Part shown: positions 36,251-48,190 of the stretch, piece by piece
Numbering within the stretch: the stretch's first letter is position 1
How the letters are laid out: the number at the start of each line of letters is the position of its first letter
Origin: Hemibagrus wyckioides
Taxonomy: Eukaryota; Chordata; Actinopteri; Siluriformes; Bagridae
Length of the DNA: 64,000 bases
Assembly: GCF_019097595.1 (NCBI RefSeq)
Contig: NC_080715.1
Coordinates: 24,382,073 to 24,446,072, forward strand
Direction of reading: 5' to 3'
Position numbers and translations under genes: made by a program
The notes under the pieces: generated by a model
What the model saw: only the letters and a program-made list of their open reading frames with translations
The model's database searches: none
What the model was told of the DNA's origin: nothing

Positions 36251-36761
36251 GGTGATATAATCACTCGCTCCCCCTTCTCTGTATGTCTTCTCCCAAAGCC
36301 TGTGTCTGAATCTGATTCACTCTATCATGTCTAAATCTCTAAAGAAATTCCTGACCCTGAACTGCTGAGGAACCTTAATGACTCAGATGTAGAAGATGAC
36401 TGTGGTATGGACGGCAGTGCAGGCACTGCTGCAGCAATGGAAAATTAATGGGATGTTTGAGAACAATGGCTTGCAAAAGGCTTGTTACGCTGCCCGCAGT
36501 TAGTCAGTGGTAATTATATAACAGTTATTGTTCAATTCACTTTTATTATTCCAAGTAACACTTGAGATGCATTTCTGTGTTATTTCTTACAAAAAAGTTG
36601 TATATATCTTAGAAAAAAATTTAATGATCATAAGTAGCTGTCTTTTTTTCAAAGTTTATAGAAAACAGTTGGTATATGTCATTGCTGTTATAACTGACAC
36701 ACACAGTATACACCGTGACTGTATATGAACAAATATTAACAAATGAATGTTATATATTGAT

Positions 36762-36763
<2 letters not shown>
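36251..36763. other. Unique DNA after the promoter-like region
   Basis: Besides the 37-codon acidic frame, nothing coding is visible. The right half is AT-rich. Confidence 0.4.

Positions 36764-36796
<33 letters not shown>
36764..36796. repeat. (TA)n microsatellite with TATG end
   Basis: A TA array followed by two ATGT units, directly before a SINE remnant. Confidence 0.95.
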
Positions 36797-36990
36797 AGTC
36801 CAGAACAAAGCACCTCTGTGGTTGGAGGTTCGACTTCTGCCTCTGCTCTGTTGGTGTGTGTCCCCCACCTTGTACCTTAAGTCACCTGTGAAAGACTCCT
36901 GGTTCCATGTGACGCTATGTAGGATGAACACTACAGAAAATAGATAAATGGATGGATGAATGTAAGGATGGAAGGATGGAAGGATGGATG
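36797..36990 (+). mobile_element. SINE family C, internally deleted, with (GGAT)n tail
   Basis: A B-box-like 'GGAGGTTCGACTTCTG' is followed almost directly by the 3' part ('CCCCCACCTTGTACC', 'GACTCCTGGTTCC', 'GCTATGTAGGATGAAC') and an AAAT/GGAT/GGAA tail to 36990. The core present in the 45430 copy is missing. Confidence 0.65.
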
Positions 36991-37044
36991 GGTGACCCCT
37001 AAATGCATGCACACAAAGGGGTATATGAAATCAAACAAAGACCA

Positions 37045-37211
37045 GGCATTGGACTATTGATCAGAAGGCTGAATGATCAAATCCCGGAACCACCAAGCTG
37101 CCACTGCTAGGCCCCTGAGCAAGGCCCCCTATCCTCACCTGCTCAGTAGTATAAATGAGATCAGTGTAATTTGCTTTTGATAACGGTGTCTGCCAGTAAT
37201 ATAAATGTAAA
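37045..37211 (+). mobile_element. tRNA-derived SINE, family B
   Basis: The tRNA-like head ('GATCAGAAGGCTGAATGATC', B-box-like ATCAAATCCC) leads into 'CCAAGCTGCCACTGCTAGGC' and 'CCCCTGAGCAAGG'. The tail is 'ACGGTGTCTGCCAGTAATAT'. This copy is on the plus strand, opposite to the other three. Confidence 0.75.
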
Positions 37212-37923
37212 AGAGTCATAAAGAATCACAAGAAGTTCATATTTCTGCATTGCCTAGCTCTTACACGGAAAAGGAACAACTGAAATACAGCATTGGACTG
37301 AATCGTTCTGCTTTCTATTTGCTCTGCAACAGATGTTTGTATTTATGGATCTCCACTTGCTTAAAAAATCAAGCAGCGGTCAACCAATCAGACATTCAGA
37401 GCAATGAAGGATAATTAAAATCAAAACCGAGGGGAAGATGCAAAAGTCAAACCAGGAATAGCAAACAGGGAAATCAGTACGCAGACAGGAAACGGCAAAG
37501 CCTTGAAAGACTAGCAGTGAGTGAGGAGATATATGTGCACTGAGCTAAATGAGAAAAAAACAGAGAAGTGCGGTCAGTAATCTGGTGAGTGGCAGCAATC
37601 TAATATCCAGATTGGTATCTTGTGCATATTATTATGTTGTATGCGTGAATTAAATAACTCACAGGTTCACAACCTTGGTCCTGTGGTCCTGGAGCCCCTT
37701 GTCCTGCTATATACCCCATTCCCTGCTCTAATACACACATTCAGCATAGAAAATACTGTCAGGTAAATAAGAAAATAACGATAAGCAAGGAAAAGACTCA
37801 AATATTCAGGACAGGAAGTTTTGGTATAAAGCACAGAGTGAATATGCTATATGATCCTCAATATATAATACACAGCCTCCAATTAATTATTTAGCAGGAT
37901 CAGAGAGAGAGAAAAAAAGAGAG
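37212..37923. other. Unique DNA, nothing recognised
   Basis: No tandem array, transposon end or coding signal is visible. Confidence 0.5.
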
Positions 37924-38089
<166 letters not shown>

Positions 38090-39109
38090 GCACATCACCA
38101 AATCCTTTCATTCTCACCACTTGCTTGTACATTTTCAATCAGTCACTTAATATTTTTAATGAATTTTAACCCAGTGCAAATTTCAAACCCTTGTTCTTCT
38201 CAAACATGTAGACACCATTACTCACACAATCATGCTCCCATGCACATGCTCAGAGTCACAGACTGCACATTCACAGTGAGCTCATAAACATTTTCCCTGA
38301 AACAGCACTACCTTTCTATAGCTGCTCCCACAGCAGCGTGCAACTTTATTGCTTTCTCTAAAACAAAAAAAAAAGCTTCACTGAAAATAACAGACCGAAA
38401 AATAAACATTTACACAAGGTCCTGTGAATGAACTGCTGTGTGAGGAAATACTGATATCAGTAATGGAAGAGTTTGCAGGAGAAAATATACGTCACATTAA
38501 TCATAAGATAGTTATTGTGTTGGAGATACAATAGAATTGTGTGCTGGTAAGAAAACCAGTCAAATGTAGAGTATATATGAGAGTGAAACAGTCTATCCAG
38601 TGCTGCACTCTGTGCTATGCTACAATAGAGGCACACAGCTGAAAATGCAGGCCTCAGTGAGTACAGTAATGAAGTAGTGAATCTATCAGGACTGCAGGGT
38701 CTGCAGTTCAGCTCTGAGTGATCAGACAGAGCTTCGCTGTTAATCTATTTACACTGAACAAAAGCATGGGCTTTGTGTGCATGTGTATGAATAATATGAC
38801 AATGACGGCGGATCCTGAACATTTCCACTGCTACGTTTTACTGCAGTTCTATACAAGTAAGGTTTAATTTTTACATACGGATCCTTTAGACCAGCCTAAT
38901 TTCACTTGAAGGCCTCTCGCTGCTGAAGATGCTCCACATGTAGAATCTAAAGATACTGCTGTAGATGGTACCACTTAGAAAGCATGAAGATACTGTAGCT
39001 TCAGGACTCAAGCCAGTCTCCATAAGTGAACAGTTTATAACTTCATTATATCTAGATGAATGACACAATTGCACATGTACACAGTTATAGAAGGAAATGA
39101 TTTATAATC
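38090..39109. other. Unique DNA, nothing recognised
   Basis: No gene, array or transposon mark is visible. Confidence 0.5.
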
Positions 39110-39692
39110 ACACTATCCAGTGTCACCCAGATGAGAACGGCTTTGAGTCTGCTTCCTCTTAAGGTTTTTCCCTGTAATGTTTCATCCTTATGAGGTTTTT
39201 TTTTCCTTACCACCGTCACCTCTGACTTGCTCATTAGGAGTAAATATAAATAGAAATTATATTATAAAATATATATATATAAATATATAAAATATTATAT
39301 TATATTATATTATATTATAAATATTATAAATATAAATATATATTTATAATATGTAGAATTTGTTTTCACACAAATGTTCAATGTAAATGGTGATATCAAA
39401 CCTATTTCTGCTCTTTAAGACACCCCAAGTGCTTATTCATACAGATCTAAAATATGAATCTGTTATTAACAAGCACTAAAATTCTGGTTATCCCAACAGA
39501 GAAAAAAACATCTTACACTGAAAGCCAACAGCATCCTGACACATTTTATACCAGACTTGCGATGCTAAAATAATGCATTTGTTTATACTGATTGAAGATG
39601 TCCGATAATTCAATTTACCAGTCAAAAGCCAGTATTTTGTGTCAATGTTCATTATTAAAAGTGCTATACAAATAAAATTATATTGATTTAGG
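39110..39692 (+). mobile_element. LINE-like 3' region, interrupted by AT repeats
   Basis: Positions 39115-39240 carry 'CCAGTGTCACCCAGATGAG' and 'CCTTACCACCGTCACCTCTG', a phrase set common in dispersed fish repeats. Positions 39635-39690 carry 'AAAGTGCTATACAAATAAAA', a common LINE terminus. Between them lie a TATA/TATTA low-complexity tract (39240-39353) and about 280 bases that may not belong. I infer one original element. Confidence 0.45.
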
Positions 39693-41480
39693 TTATTTAA
39701 TTCACAGATGCAGGATGAAGACACACCACTGGTGCAGGACGTTTACAGGAGAGAGAGTTAAGTTGCTCTGGTGTCTGATGAAAAACACTGCTCCCTTTAA
39801 GCAATGATGCAGACACAATTATCATTAATAAAGTTATAAGAAGTCCAGTTTACTCAGATGGACAGCATGGTTGCACAGCAACAGGTTATATATGTAGAGT
39901 TTCACATGTTTTTCCATTTCTACATGGGTTTCCTGTAAAAGATCGAGTTTCCTCCTTCCTTGCGTGCCAGGAAATACTGTTGAGAGAAGAATCTACAGTA
40001 TATTGCACCTTTTTATTACCTTCATGGAGAACAAATTTCCCCCCAAAGGGATGGAGTATGACATTTTTACCTTCATTTTTACCTGCCTCCATAAGGAAAA
40101 CTGCTTTTTTCCAGTTTTTTTTTTTAATCTATTTCAAAAAGTTGTAGAAAACTTTTTGGTTACTGAGGTTCAACTTGGACTGAAGTATAGGTGTAGCTGT
40201 ATTATTAAATTAAGGTATTAATTACTGTCAGTGGAAGGTTCCCATAGAGGAAGATAGAGGAAAACAAGCAAAAATAAATTAATGACATACTTGGAAGGAA
40301 ACCAAAAACATTGCCTTAGACAAAGTAGACTAAAAGTAAAAACCCTATGAGGCTTTACAATGTACAGTTCAATCATACCTCTCCTCTCTCTACACTCCAT
40401 CTCTGTGTGATTGAAGAAAACACATCCAGAGCCAGAAAACTGCTCTGATCTGTTAGCAAATTAATGCTCAAGGTCTTCAAATTTTCTTAATTTTTCTTCA
40501 GCGTTTGACTGCTAGACATTCCTGAAATGCTATTCAATACTATCACTGACAGAACCGTGTGATTTAACCATCTACAAATAATAACATTAGATCAATAGAA
40601 CGCTGATCAGGCTCAGGTGGATTTAAACCACAAGCAATCTTTCATTCATGACTTTCCTTGATCCCCAGCTGGTTACCAAGTCTGATGTGTAATGAAAGTT
40701 TCAACTATTGCAACACCGAAAAAGAAAAACAAGCAACTATTCATTATCACTCCATCAGACTTGCGCTTGTAGAGTAGCAATCCTCGCCTCAATATTTCTG
40801 CATTTCTTATCACTTTGGTGGTTTTATATTAACTTAAATTCAGCTGTTTTTCCGAGGCCAATCTGACAAGCCTGGACTTGCACACAAGGTGGAACACAAT
40901 TACTGAGTCAATTAGCATTGTGCTAGAGAGTAAGAGGAGCGTGCAGCTGGGAACGTGTGACAGACTTGCTAGAAAGGGATGGAAGGAGCGCTTCTCTGAA
41001 GAGTCTAGGAATCCTTGCATAGAATAGAGTTCATGCCCTAACAACACACACACACAAACACACACAGAGTCATCCATCACAGGCCAATATTCGCCACAAG
41101 TCAGCACCTTCACCATGGCCACACGTGCAACACCACACACGTAGCTCGCAGTGTATGTTATCATCTGACTACAGGAGAGACACATAAAATGAAGGGCCAT
41201 GGGAATTGCACCATGGGGAAAATAATATTCCCAAGCATGTGCATGTGAGATGATAGTGCTATTATTGTTAATGCGTCAGACGGCCTTTCCATAGTCTGGG
41301 AGCAAGTGGAAATATTCAGTTGTGGAAACTGCTGTGTTCTCATGGATAGCTAACAGCATTTTATTTTACATTTGTTTGTTTTTTTCTGAGCCTATGGATC
41401 TGTGCTAGTCATCATTTCAAATCCCAGGACTGCCACAGAGCTACTTATTTGCCTTTAAAACAAGCCCTCAAGTGATCAAC
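39693..41480. other. Unique DNA, no gene seen
   Basis: Short frames on both strands have no recognised domain. A short CA array lies at 41045-41066. Confidence 0.45.
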
Positions 41481-41530
41481 AGGGGCATGCCTAGGACTTA
41501 GCTATTGGGCTAATAGCCCCAAGATCTCTT
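41481..41530. mobile_element. Possible hAT-like transposon end
   Basis: 'CAGGGGCATGCCTAGGACTT' has the CAGGGG start common to hAT elements in fish and is followed by GGGCTAATAGCCCC, a small palindrome. No matching right end was found before the Tc1-like element at 41785. Confidence 0.3.
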
Positions 41531-41784
41531 TTCATTAACTTCAGGTCTCTTTTTTAAATGCCGAATTATTGATGTGGGAAGAGCTTTCAGTACAGCAAAT
41601 GAAACATTTAGCTCACAAAAATGAGTCTGTAAAAAAGCAGTGTTAAATTACCTTGTTGTAAACATGGTGTCAGTCGTACCTGCTGCTCTGCTTATTTTCA
41701 TTTATTTCATTCAAGCAGACAAAAAAAAATTGGAGCTTGCTAACAATATAGCAAAAATCTTAACTTGTATGTTCTAGACATATA

Positions 41785-43033
41785 CACTCTATTGCCAAAA
41801 GTATTCGCTCACCTGCCTTGACTCACATATGAACTTAAGTGACATCCCATTCCTAATCCATAGGGTTCAATATGACGTCGGTCCACCCTTTGCAGCTATA
41901 ACAGCTTCGACTCTTCTGGGAAGGCTGTCCACAAGGTTTAGGAGTGTGTTTATGGGAATTTCTGACCATTCTTCCAGAAGCGCATTTGTGAGGTCACACA
42001 CTGATGTTGGACGAGAAGGTCTGGCTCTCAGTCTCTGCTCTAATTCATCCCAAAGGTGTTCTATCAGGTTGAGGTCAGGACTCTGTGCAGGCCAGTCAAG
42101 TTCATCCACACCAGACTCTGTCATCCATGTCTTTATGGACCTTGCTTTGTGCACTGGTGCACAGTCATGCTGGAAGAGGAAGGGGCCAGCTCCAAACTGT
42201 TCCCACAAAGTTGGGAGCATGGAATTGTCCAAAATGTCTTGGTATGCTGAAGCATTCAGAGTTCCTTTCACTGGAACTAAGGGGCCAAGCCCAGCTCCTG
42301 AAAAACAACCCCACACCATAATCCCCCCTCCACCAAACTTTACATTTGGCACAATGCAGTCAGACAAGTACCGTTCTCCTGGCAACCGCCAAACCCCGAC
42401 TTGTCCATCAGATTGCCAGATGGAGAAGCGCGATTCGTCACTCCAGAGAACGCGTCTCCACTGCTCTAGAGTCCAGTGGCGGCGTGCTTTACACCACTGC
42501 ATCCGACGCTTTGCATTTGCACTTGGTGATGTATGGCTTGGATGCAGCTGCTCGGCCATGGAAACCCATTCCATGAAGCTCTCTGCGCACTGTTCTTGAG
42601 CTAATCTGAAGGCCACATGAAGTTTGGAGGTCTGTAGCGATTGACTCTGCAGAAAGTTGGCAACCTCTTCGAACTATGCACCTCAGCATCCGCTGACCCC
42701 GCTCCGTCAGTTTACGTGGCCTACCACTTCGTGGCTGAGTTGCTGTCGTTCCCAAACACTTCCACGTTCTTATAATACAGCTGACAGTTGACTGTGGAAT
42801 ATTTAGGAGCGAGGAAATTTCACGACTGGATTTCTTGCACAGGTGGCATCCTATCACAGTTCCACGCTGGAATTCACTGAGCTCCTGAGAGCGACCCATT
42901 CTTTCACAAATGTTTGTAAAAACAGTCTGCATGCCTAGGTGCTTGATTTTATACATCTGTGGCCATGGAAGTGATTGGAACACCTGATTCTGATTATTTG
43001 GATGGGTGAGCGAATACTTTTGGCAATATAGTG
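41785..43033 (-). mobile_element. Near-complete Tc1-like transposon (family T1)
   Basis: The element is 1249 bp. Its termini are inverted copies of about 30 bp sharing 'TTGCCAAAAGTATTCGCTC', and it is flanked by TA at 41783-41784 and 43034-43035, the Tc1/mariner target duplication. One transposase gene on the minus strand fills it. Termini and coding text are far less decayed than in the other Tc1 relics here, so it is probably the youngest DNA transposon in the window. A different Tc1-like element starts only eight bases after its right TA. Confidence 0.92.
41867..42899 (-). pseudogene. Tc1-type transposase, one frameshift
   Basis: The gene encodes a DNA-cutting and joining enzyme that binds the element ends. 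The likely start is the ATG at 42897-42899 (MGRSQELSEFQRG). The N-terminal half has two helix-turn-helix parts with SGRPRKLTERG between them. The C-terminal half has the DD34E triad: Asp in LWSDESRF, Asp in FQHDCAPVH, and Glu in [15 protein letters not shown], with 34 residues between the last two. The length (1033 bases, 344 codons plus one base) fits the usual 340 residues. The frames join near 42511-42526, where an A run on the coding strand seems one base too long; before it the frame reads to KPYITKCK, after it to [14 protein letters not shown]. Apart from this no stop is seen. Confidence 0.88.
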
Positions 43034-43043
43034 TATATACATA

Positions 43044-43568
43044 CACCGATCAGGTATAACATTATGGCCACTGACAGGTGAAGTGAATAACACTGATTAT
43101 CTCATCATGGCACCTGTTAGTGGGTGGGATATATTAGGCAGCAAGTGAACATTTTGTCCTCAAAGTTGATGTGTTAGAAGCAGGAAAAATGGGCAAGCGT
43201 AAGGATTTGAGCGAGTTTGACAAGGGCCAAATAGTAATGGCTAGACGACTGGATGCAATCTCCAAAACTGCAGCTCTTGTGGGGTGTTCCCGGTCTGCAG
43301 TGGTCAGTATCTATCAAAAGTGGTCCAAGGAAGGAACAGTGATGAACCGGTGACAGGTTCATGGGCAGCCAAGGCTCACTGATGCACGTGGGGAGTGAAG
43401 GCTGGACCGTGTGATCCGATCCAACAGACGAGCTACTGTTGCTCAAATTGCTGAAGAAGTTAATGCTGGTTCAGATAGAAAGGTGTCAGAATACACAGCA
43501 GCAGTTTTGGCAGCCAAAGTGGGACCAATACCAATATTAGGCAGGTGGTCAGTTATGCCTGTTCGGTA
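43044..43568 (+). mobile_element. Internally deleted Tc1-like element (family T3)
   Basis: The left terminus is 'CACCGATCAGGTATAACATT' after TA at 43042-43043; the right terminus ('CAGTTATGCCTGTTCGGTA') is diverged and followed by TA at 43569-43570. From the ATG at 43189 the plus strand reads '[18 protein letters not shown]', '[17 protein letters not shown]', '[14 protein letters not shown]', then a stop at 43351, then further family text ('SNRRATVAQIAEEVNAGS') to about 43500. The whole catalytic half is deleted. The copy at 21964-22366 lost even more. Confidence 0.85.
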
Positions 43569-43984
43569 TACAGTATATAGAATACAGCAAATAAAGCTTT
43601 TTTTTTTTACATACTATGAACCAAAATTTGTTTCTCATGTAACATCATCCAGCTAAGATCTTGCTAAAACATGTTAGCTAATGATAAATGGCTAATAGTA
43701 GCAAGGTAGTCTTTTCTAAACACACAATCATCCCTTTCAGCATTCAAGCCCTTTAAGTAAAATTCTCTTTTTAGTTCAAGGTAGAAAATGTGTTTACATT
43801 TTTTTCTTTATCATGTCTAATTCAAAGTTTCAGAGTTCAAGCTTGTGAGCTAATAAGCAGTATCTTTGAAATAGTGAATCTGAGCATACCTGAAGAAAAT
43901 GAAGACTTACAGACAGTTTATAGAACAGCAAAAGAGAGAGGCAACATAGAACCCACCAGAACACCCCCTGGTTCCATACAAGTC

Positions 43985-44341
43985 CCTCCTGGATTTCATG
44001 ATTTTGTAATCACTATGGTTGCAGTTTTTTCTTTTAATTGTTGAAGATTTGGCATAAGGCTCATCGTATGACATCATCACAACATGGATTCAGCCAAAGC
44101 CCTCTTCCATTCATGTGCATGAAGCATGAGTACAGCTATCGTAGAGAAGACTTACATATGTGTCTTCACTGGTAAGAGTTTAAAAGAAGAATCCTGTGCT
44201 TGCAATTTCACCAATTCAAGTAGTTTTTTGCCAAAAAAAACCCCCCAAAATTTCAGCAGGTTGCATCACAAATTTTTAAAAAAGCTACAGGAAATTCAAG
44301 CAGCAACAATCACAAAATCATCCCAAAATCCTGTTAGAACA
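43985..44341. repeat. Inverted-repeat element, possible MITE
   Basis: Left arm 'CCTGGATTTCATGATTTTGT' (43988-44007) has an imperfect inverse in 44309-44333 (CACAAAATCATCCCAAAATCC). Outer boundaries and target duplication are not clear, and no coding text is seen. Confidence 0.4.
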
Positions 44342-45429
44342 GCCATGCCATCCAAAGCTAGTTTGGACATTTTGTCCATCGTTTCATTTGTTTTTTTATG
44401 TTTGTGAATTATGATAAACACATTAGAAGAGATGGAGCCTGGAGTTTATAAGCAGATCTACATGGTACATAGAGCTGCAGCTGTTTAAAGCCAGACTGTA
44501 CAAGAGAAAGAGCTATAACACAGGCTGGAGTCTTTATCTCTCTGTGTATCTTCTACCTTTCTAGCAAATCAAGGTCTTTTATTTTAAGGTCATAAAGAAA
44601 GAGGAAACAGCACATTTCTTACAGTATGACTTGCTTAACAGATTTGGCCAATTTCTCAAGCAGCACAAAACAGCCTCCAACGCCACTTACTGTAGAACAG
44701 ATAATAAAATGAAGTGATCCAGTGCTCAATCACTGTCGCTGAGTATACAGTGACTGAACCATTTGGTATCTAACACTGAAATTCACAGCGACTCTGAGCA
44801 TGTGTTCATTATGTCTTTCTTAAAATAGTGATGTAAAATGTGAAGATTTCCAGGCATCAGGGAAGACAATATGACACAGAATATATTATGACTGGAGCAG
44901 CAGGTGGTCTATAATTTCCCATCATCCACCCAAAGGCATTCTACAATATGTGCATTGTTATGCACACAAACTTAATTCAGTTCTTAGGAAATATGCAAAT
45001 TTGCAAATATGCAAAACCCGAACTGAAATATCTTTTTTTTTTTAAATGAAAGCATATTTTCGTATTACGGTGCAGCATATTATTATCGCTAGTCTCTCAA
45101 GTCTCTCACAACAAAGTGTACCTGCTTATTAAATTTCACAGCATTCCTGGGACAGGTGAGGGACTTCAGTTCGCTTCTGGTTCAAAGGTATAATCTTTTA
45201 AATGTCTGCTGATTTTAAATAAACTACATATGAAGCACACTAGACAACATCTCATCAGCCAACAAAGAGAGTACTTCATAGCAAAGCTAGGGAGTTTTTC
45301 AAGGGCAATATCAAACACATGACACATAAGCCACAATTAAAGCAGCAGAAAATAACAGAATCAGTAAAATAGAATATATTAGGAAACATGGATTATGGAA
45401 TGTAGCTTTTACATATTAATTTAAGTTCT
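44342..45429. other. Unique DNA, nothing recognised
   Basis: No tandem array, transposon mark or coding signal stands out. Confidence 0.5.
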
Positions 45430-46230
45430 AGAGAGCAGAGTGCCTTAGTGGTGAGAACATTTGCCTTGTACCCCTGGGAAGAAGGTCAGATTGCCACTTC
45501 TGCCCTGTTTGTGTAGAGATTTTTTTATTCCCTTTGTCCTTTGTGGGTTTTCTCCAGGTACTCTGGTTTCCTGTCCCAGCGCAAAGACATGGGTCATAGG
45601 CTGACTGACTTCTCTAAATTGTCTGCAGTGTGTGAATGGTTGTGTGAGTGTGTGTGATTATGCCCTATGATGGGTTGATATCATGGGCCCCCCTATCATT
45701 TTTACTCAGCTGCCCTAAAAATTCTGCAATTCTCCATAAACTGTACACAAATTCGCGATCTCCTCAGTCCCCTTTAAATTTCATATGAAAACGGCAGCAG
45801 ACTTTCGGCTCTTCCCGTCTTTCAGCGTGTTCTTCAATCCGCAAACCACGGCGTCACAGAGCGAGGATCAGAGGACAAGTGTGTGTGTGTGTGTGTGTGA
45901 TCAGGAAGACTCGTATTTGGCTTGTTCAGTACTCAAATGTTATACACATCTATGCAATACAGTGGAATGCTGCAATAAGTTTACCATCCTACCCTTTTAG
46001 TCAAACCTTTATTTTATTTATTTATTTTTTACTATTATACCCTCATTGGGGGCTGAGCCCCCCTTAAATGAAATCCTAGAATCGTCCCTGTTTGATATCC
46101 TGTCCAGGGTGTCCCCCTCCTTGTGCTCATAGTCCCCTGAGATCTCTCCAGGTTTCCCATGACCTGGTGTATACGAGCTACTGAAATGGATGGATGGATG
46201 GACGGACGGACAGACGGACGGATGGATGAA
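45430..46230 (+). mobile_element. SINE family C, split by a hAT-like element, (GGAT)n tail
   Basis: The head (A-box-like 'GTGCCTTAGTGGTGAG') starts the left part, which continues with 'TCTCCAGGTACTCTGGTTTC' and 'CCCTATGATGGGTTGATATC' to 45681. The 3' part resumes at 46091 with 'CCTGTCCAGGGTGTCCCCC' and ends in a GGAT/GGAC array (46187-46230). Joined end to end the two parts give the normal order of the family. Confidence 0.8.
45682..46090. mobile_element. hAT-like non-autonomous element nested in a SINE
   Basis: The 409-base insert starts CATGGGCCCCCC and ends in the inverse of 'CAGGGACGATTCTAGGATTT'. It is flanked by GTTGATAT (45674-45681) and TTTGATAT (46091-46098), an 8-bp duplication with one mismatch, as expected for hAT transposition. 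The termini are only partly alike. The frames inside (45785-46067) show no transposase domain; a short GT array lies at 45880-45899. Confidence 0.65.
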
Positions 46231-46334
46231 ATGAATGTCCATGTTTCTACAATAAATTAAGTTTATAAATGTAGAAATTTCTGCTTACTGAATTTAAAAT
46301 TATTAAATGTTATTTTTATTGCTATTTGTTATTG

Positions 46335-46336
<2 letters not shown>

Positions 46337-46394
<58 letters not shown>
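46337..46394. repeat. (ATT)n microsatellite
   Basis: A pure ATT array of about 19 units. Confidence 0.95.
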
Positions 46395-46395
<1 letters not shown>

Positions 46396-47728
46396 TTTTT
46401 GTTCAACTTTTTAAAAATTTTACTTGTTGGAATTTCTTCCTTTAATTTAAATACTTTGATTTCTGAATGATTTTTTTCACTGATTTTCACAGATTTATTA
46501 GAAAATCATTACGTGCAGTAAGTGAAATCTTCAGTCTAAATAATCATTACAAAAAGCACCTTTTTCTCATCTTTTCTCATGCCTTAATCACATGCTCACT
46601 GGGTGACTATGATCAAGTCTCAATGCTTCACTGGTGCCTGTTATTTCAGCCTGCGAGCCAAAGTCCAAATTTATGTGTAATGAATGCATCAATGAACCGG
46701 CAAAAATCCTTTTATATAAAGAATGAGTAGTGACTGCTGAAGCCTGTTGCATATATCAGTTGCGACTTAACGTCTGCAGACAAGCTGCTGGTGCATGTAT
46801 TAACCCTTGTCCAAATACATTTTATATATATTAAATATATTTAATATAATATAATTTATATATCAATAGTAGTAGTAGTATATTTTCTGATTATATAAAA
46901 ATCCAAAGGTCACAGTTTTAACCAGTTCCATACAGACCTGAATAGGCCTGAGATAGATCCCATAAAAAATCCTATAGAAATGATCCTAAAGGATATTTAT
47001 GTTTTATCTTTATAAGACAATTCCTACAGCATTATTATTCAAATGCTTCCAAAATATGTAAGACTATTACACTAGACTAGACTAGACTATTCTAATTACA
47101 ATTGTGTAGAAATTTATTAACAAGAGTCGGTGCCTCACAGCTGGATTTATCCTGAGCTCCTGTCTCCTGTCATGAGTTTTACACATCCAAAAAAAAAACT
47201 GCAGAAATAAAATTGCTAATACATTTGAACTTACATATGAAAATGTACAAATCAAACAGAAAGAAAATACAACACAATGAGGAAAAAAAAGAGACAGAGT
47301 AGTGAACCTAGCTTAGATGTATAGATTAGACATATGGTGTGTTTGTTATTGATCTCTTACCTTATCTCTTATAATAAAAGCTTTCATAAAAGTCTGCACC
47401 CTGTGTAAAATCCGGTAAATCCTGACAAAGCCATTACTAACCATAGGTGGGAGGGATAGCTTACTCTATCTCTCTCATTCCTCTGTGTATCACATGCATG
47501 CAGAAGAGGGAAGACAGTGCTTTGCTTTGTGTGTGACACAGCACAAGCAGCACAGAAAAGCATTCCGTTTGCTCAACAGACTGTAAATTCATTACTGATC
47601 ATACATAAAAAGACATCCCTCCATAATGTGGATACTACAACATAATAAATATTTAAACATACATATATTTTTAACTGGCAAAATTGTTTTTATCCACTAT
47701 CCATATCAGTCCTTCTACAACAACAATT
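46395..47728. other. Unique AT-rich DNA, nothing recognised
   Basis: A short (ACTAG)n run lies at 47071-47092 and TA-rich words at 46820-46880. No gene is visible. Confidence 0.5.
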
Positions 47729-48190
47729 AGCTGCGTCCCAAATAATATACTACAGACTATGCACTGGCACTATTCACTATGTACTCTACTGTCTAGTGTA
47801 CTAATTAATTAATGTTTTTTTGTTTGTTTGTTTGTTTGTTTTTAACAAACTGGAAGAATAAGCTGTTTCACAGTCGATGGCAAACGATGTCAAACGCATG
47901 TAATGTGACGCCGCTAGCTTTATCAGAACACAGTGAATTTTTAACATGTTCAAAAATAAATTACATCGCATAGGCTAATTTAAAAGACATTTGTAAGATG
48001 TTTTGTCCACTAAGATGTCATCAGCCATCTGGAAGATGTTTCCTTATCCAGCATCAGCACCTAGCAGCCCTGCCCCTTCCTCTCTTTTTTTCAGTTGCAT
48101 CATCCCGGTTCTTGAAGTGCACTACTTCTTTTTGGAATTTTCACTACTCACACTTCTTACAATACAAAATGGAGTAGAGTAATGCATATT
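47729..48190 (+). mobile_element. Non-autonomous repeat family M4, copy 2
   Basis: It starts 'TAGCTGCGTCCCAAATAATA' and parallels the copy at 31975-32510 ('CAAACGCATGTAATGTGACG', 'CAGAACACAGTGAATTTTTA', 'GGAATTTTCACTACTCACAC'). This copy has no SINE but carries a (GTTT)n run at 47818-47840 and about 80 extra bases near 48020-48100. Confidence 0.65.

Noticed and set aside
36335..36448. Acidic 37-codon frame as a coding exon
   Set aside because: Too short, no family recognised and no donor site shown; kept only as a finding.
41829..42599. 256-codon plus-strand frame
   Set aside because: It is the antisense of the T1 transposase gene, whose minus strand carries the real motifs.
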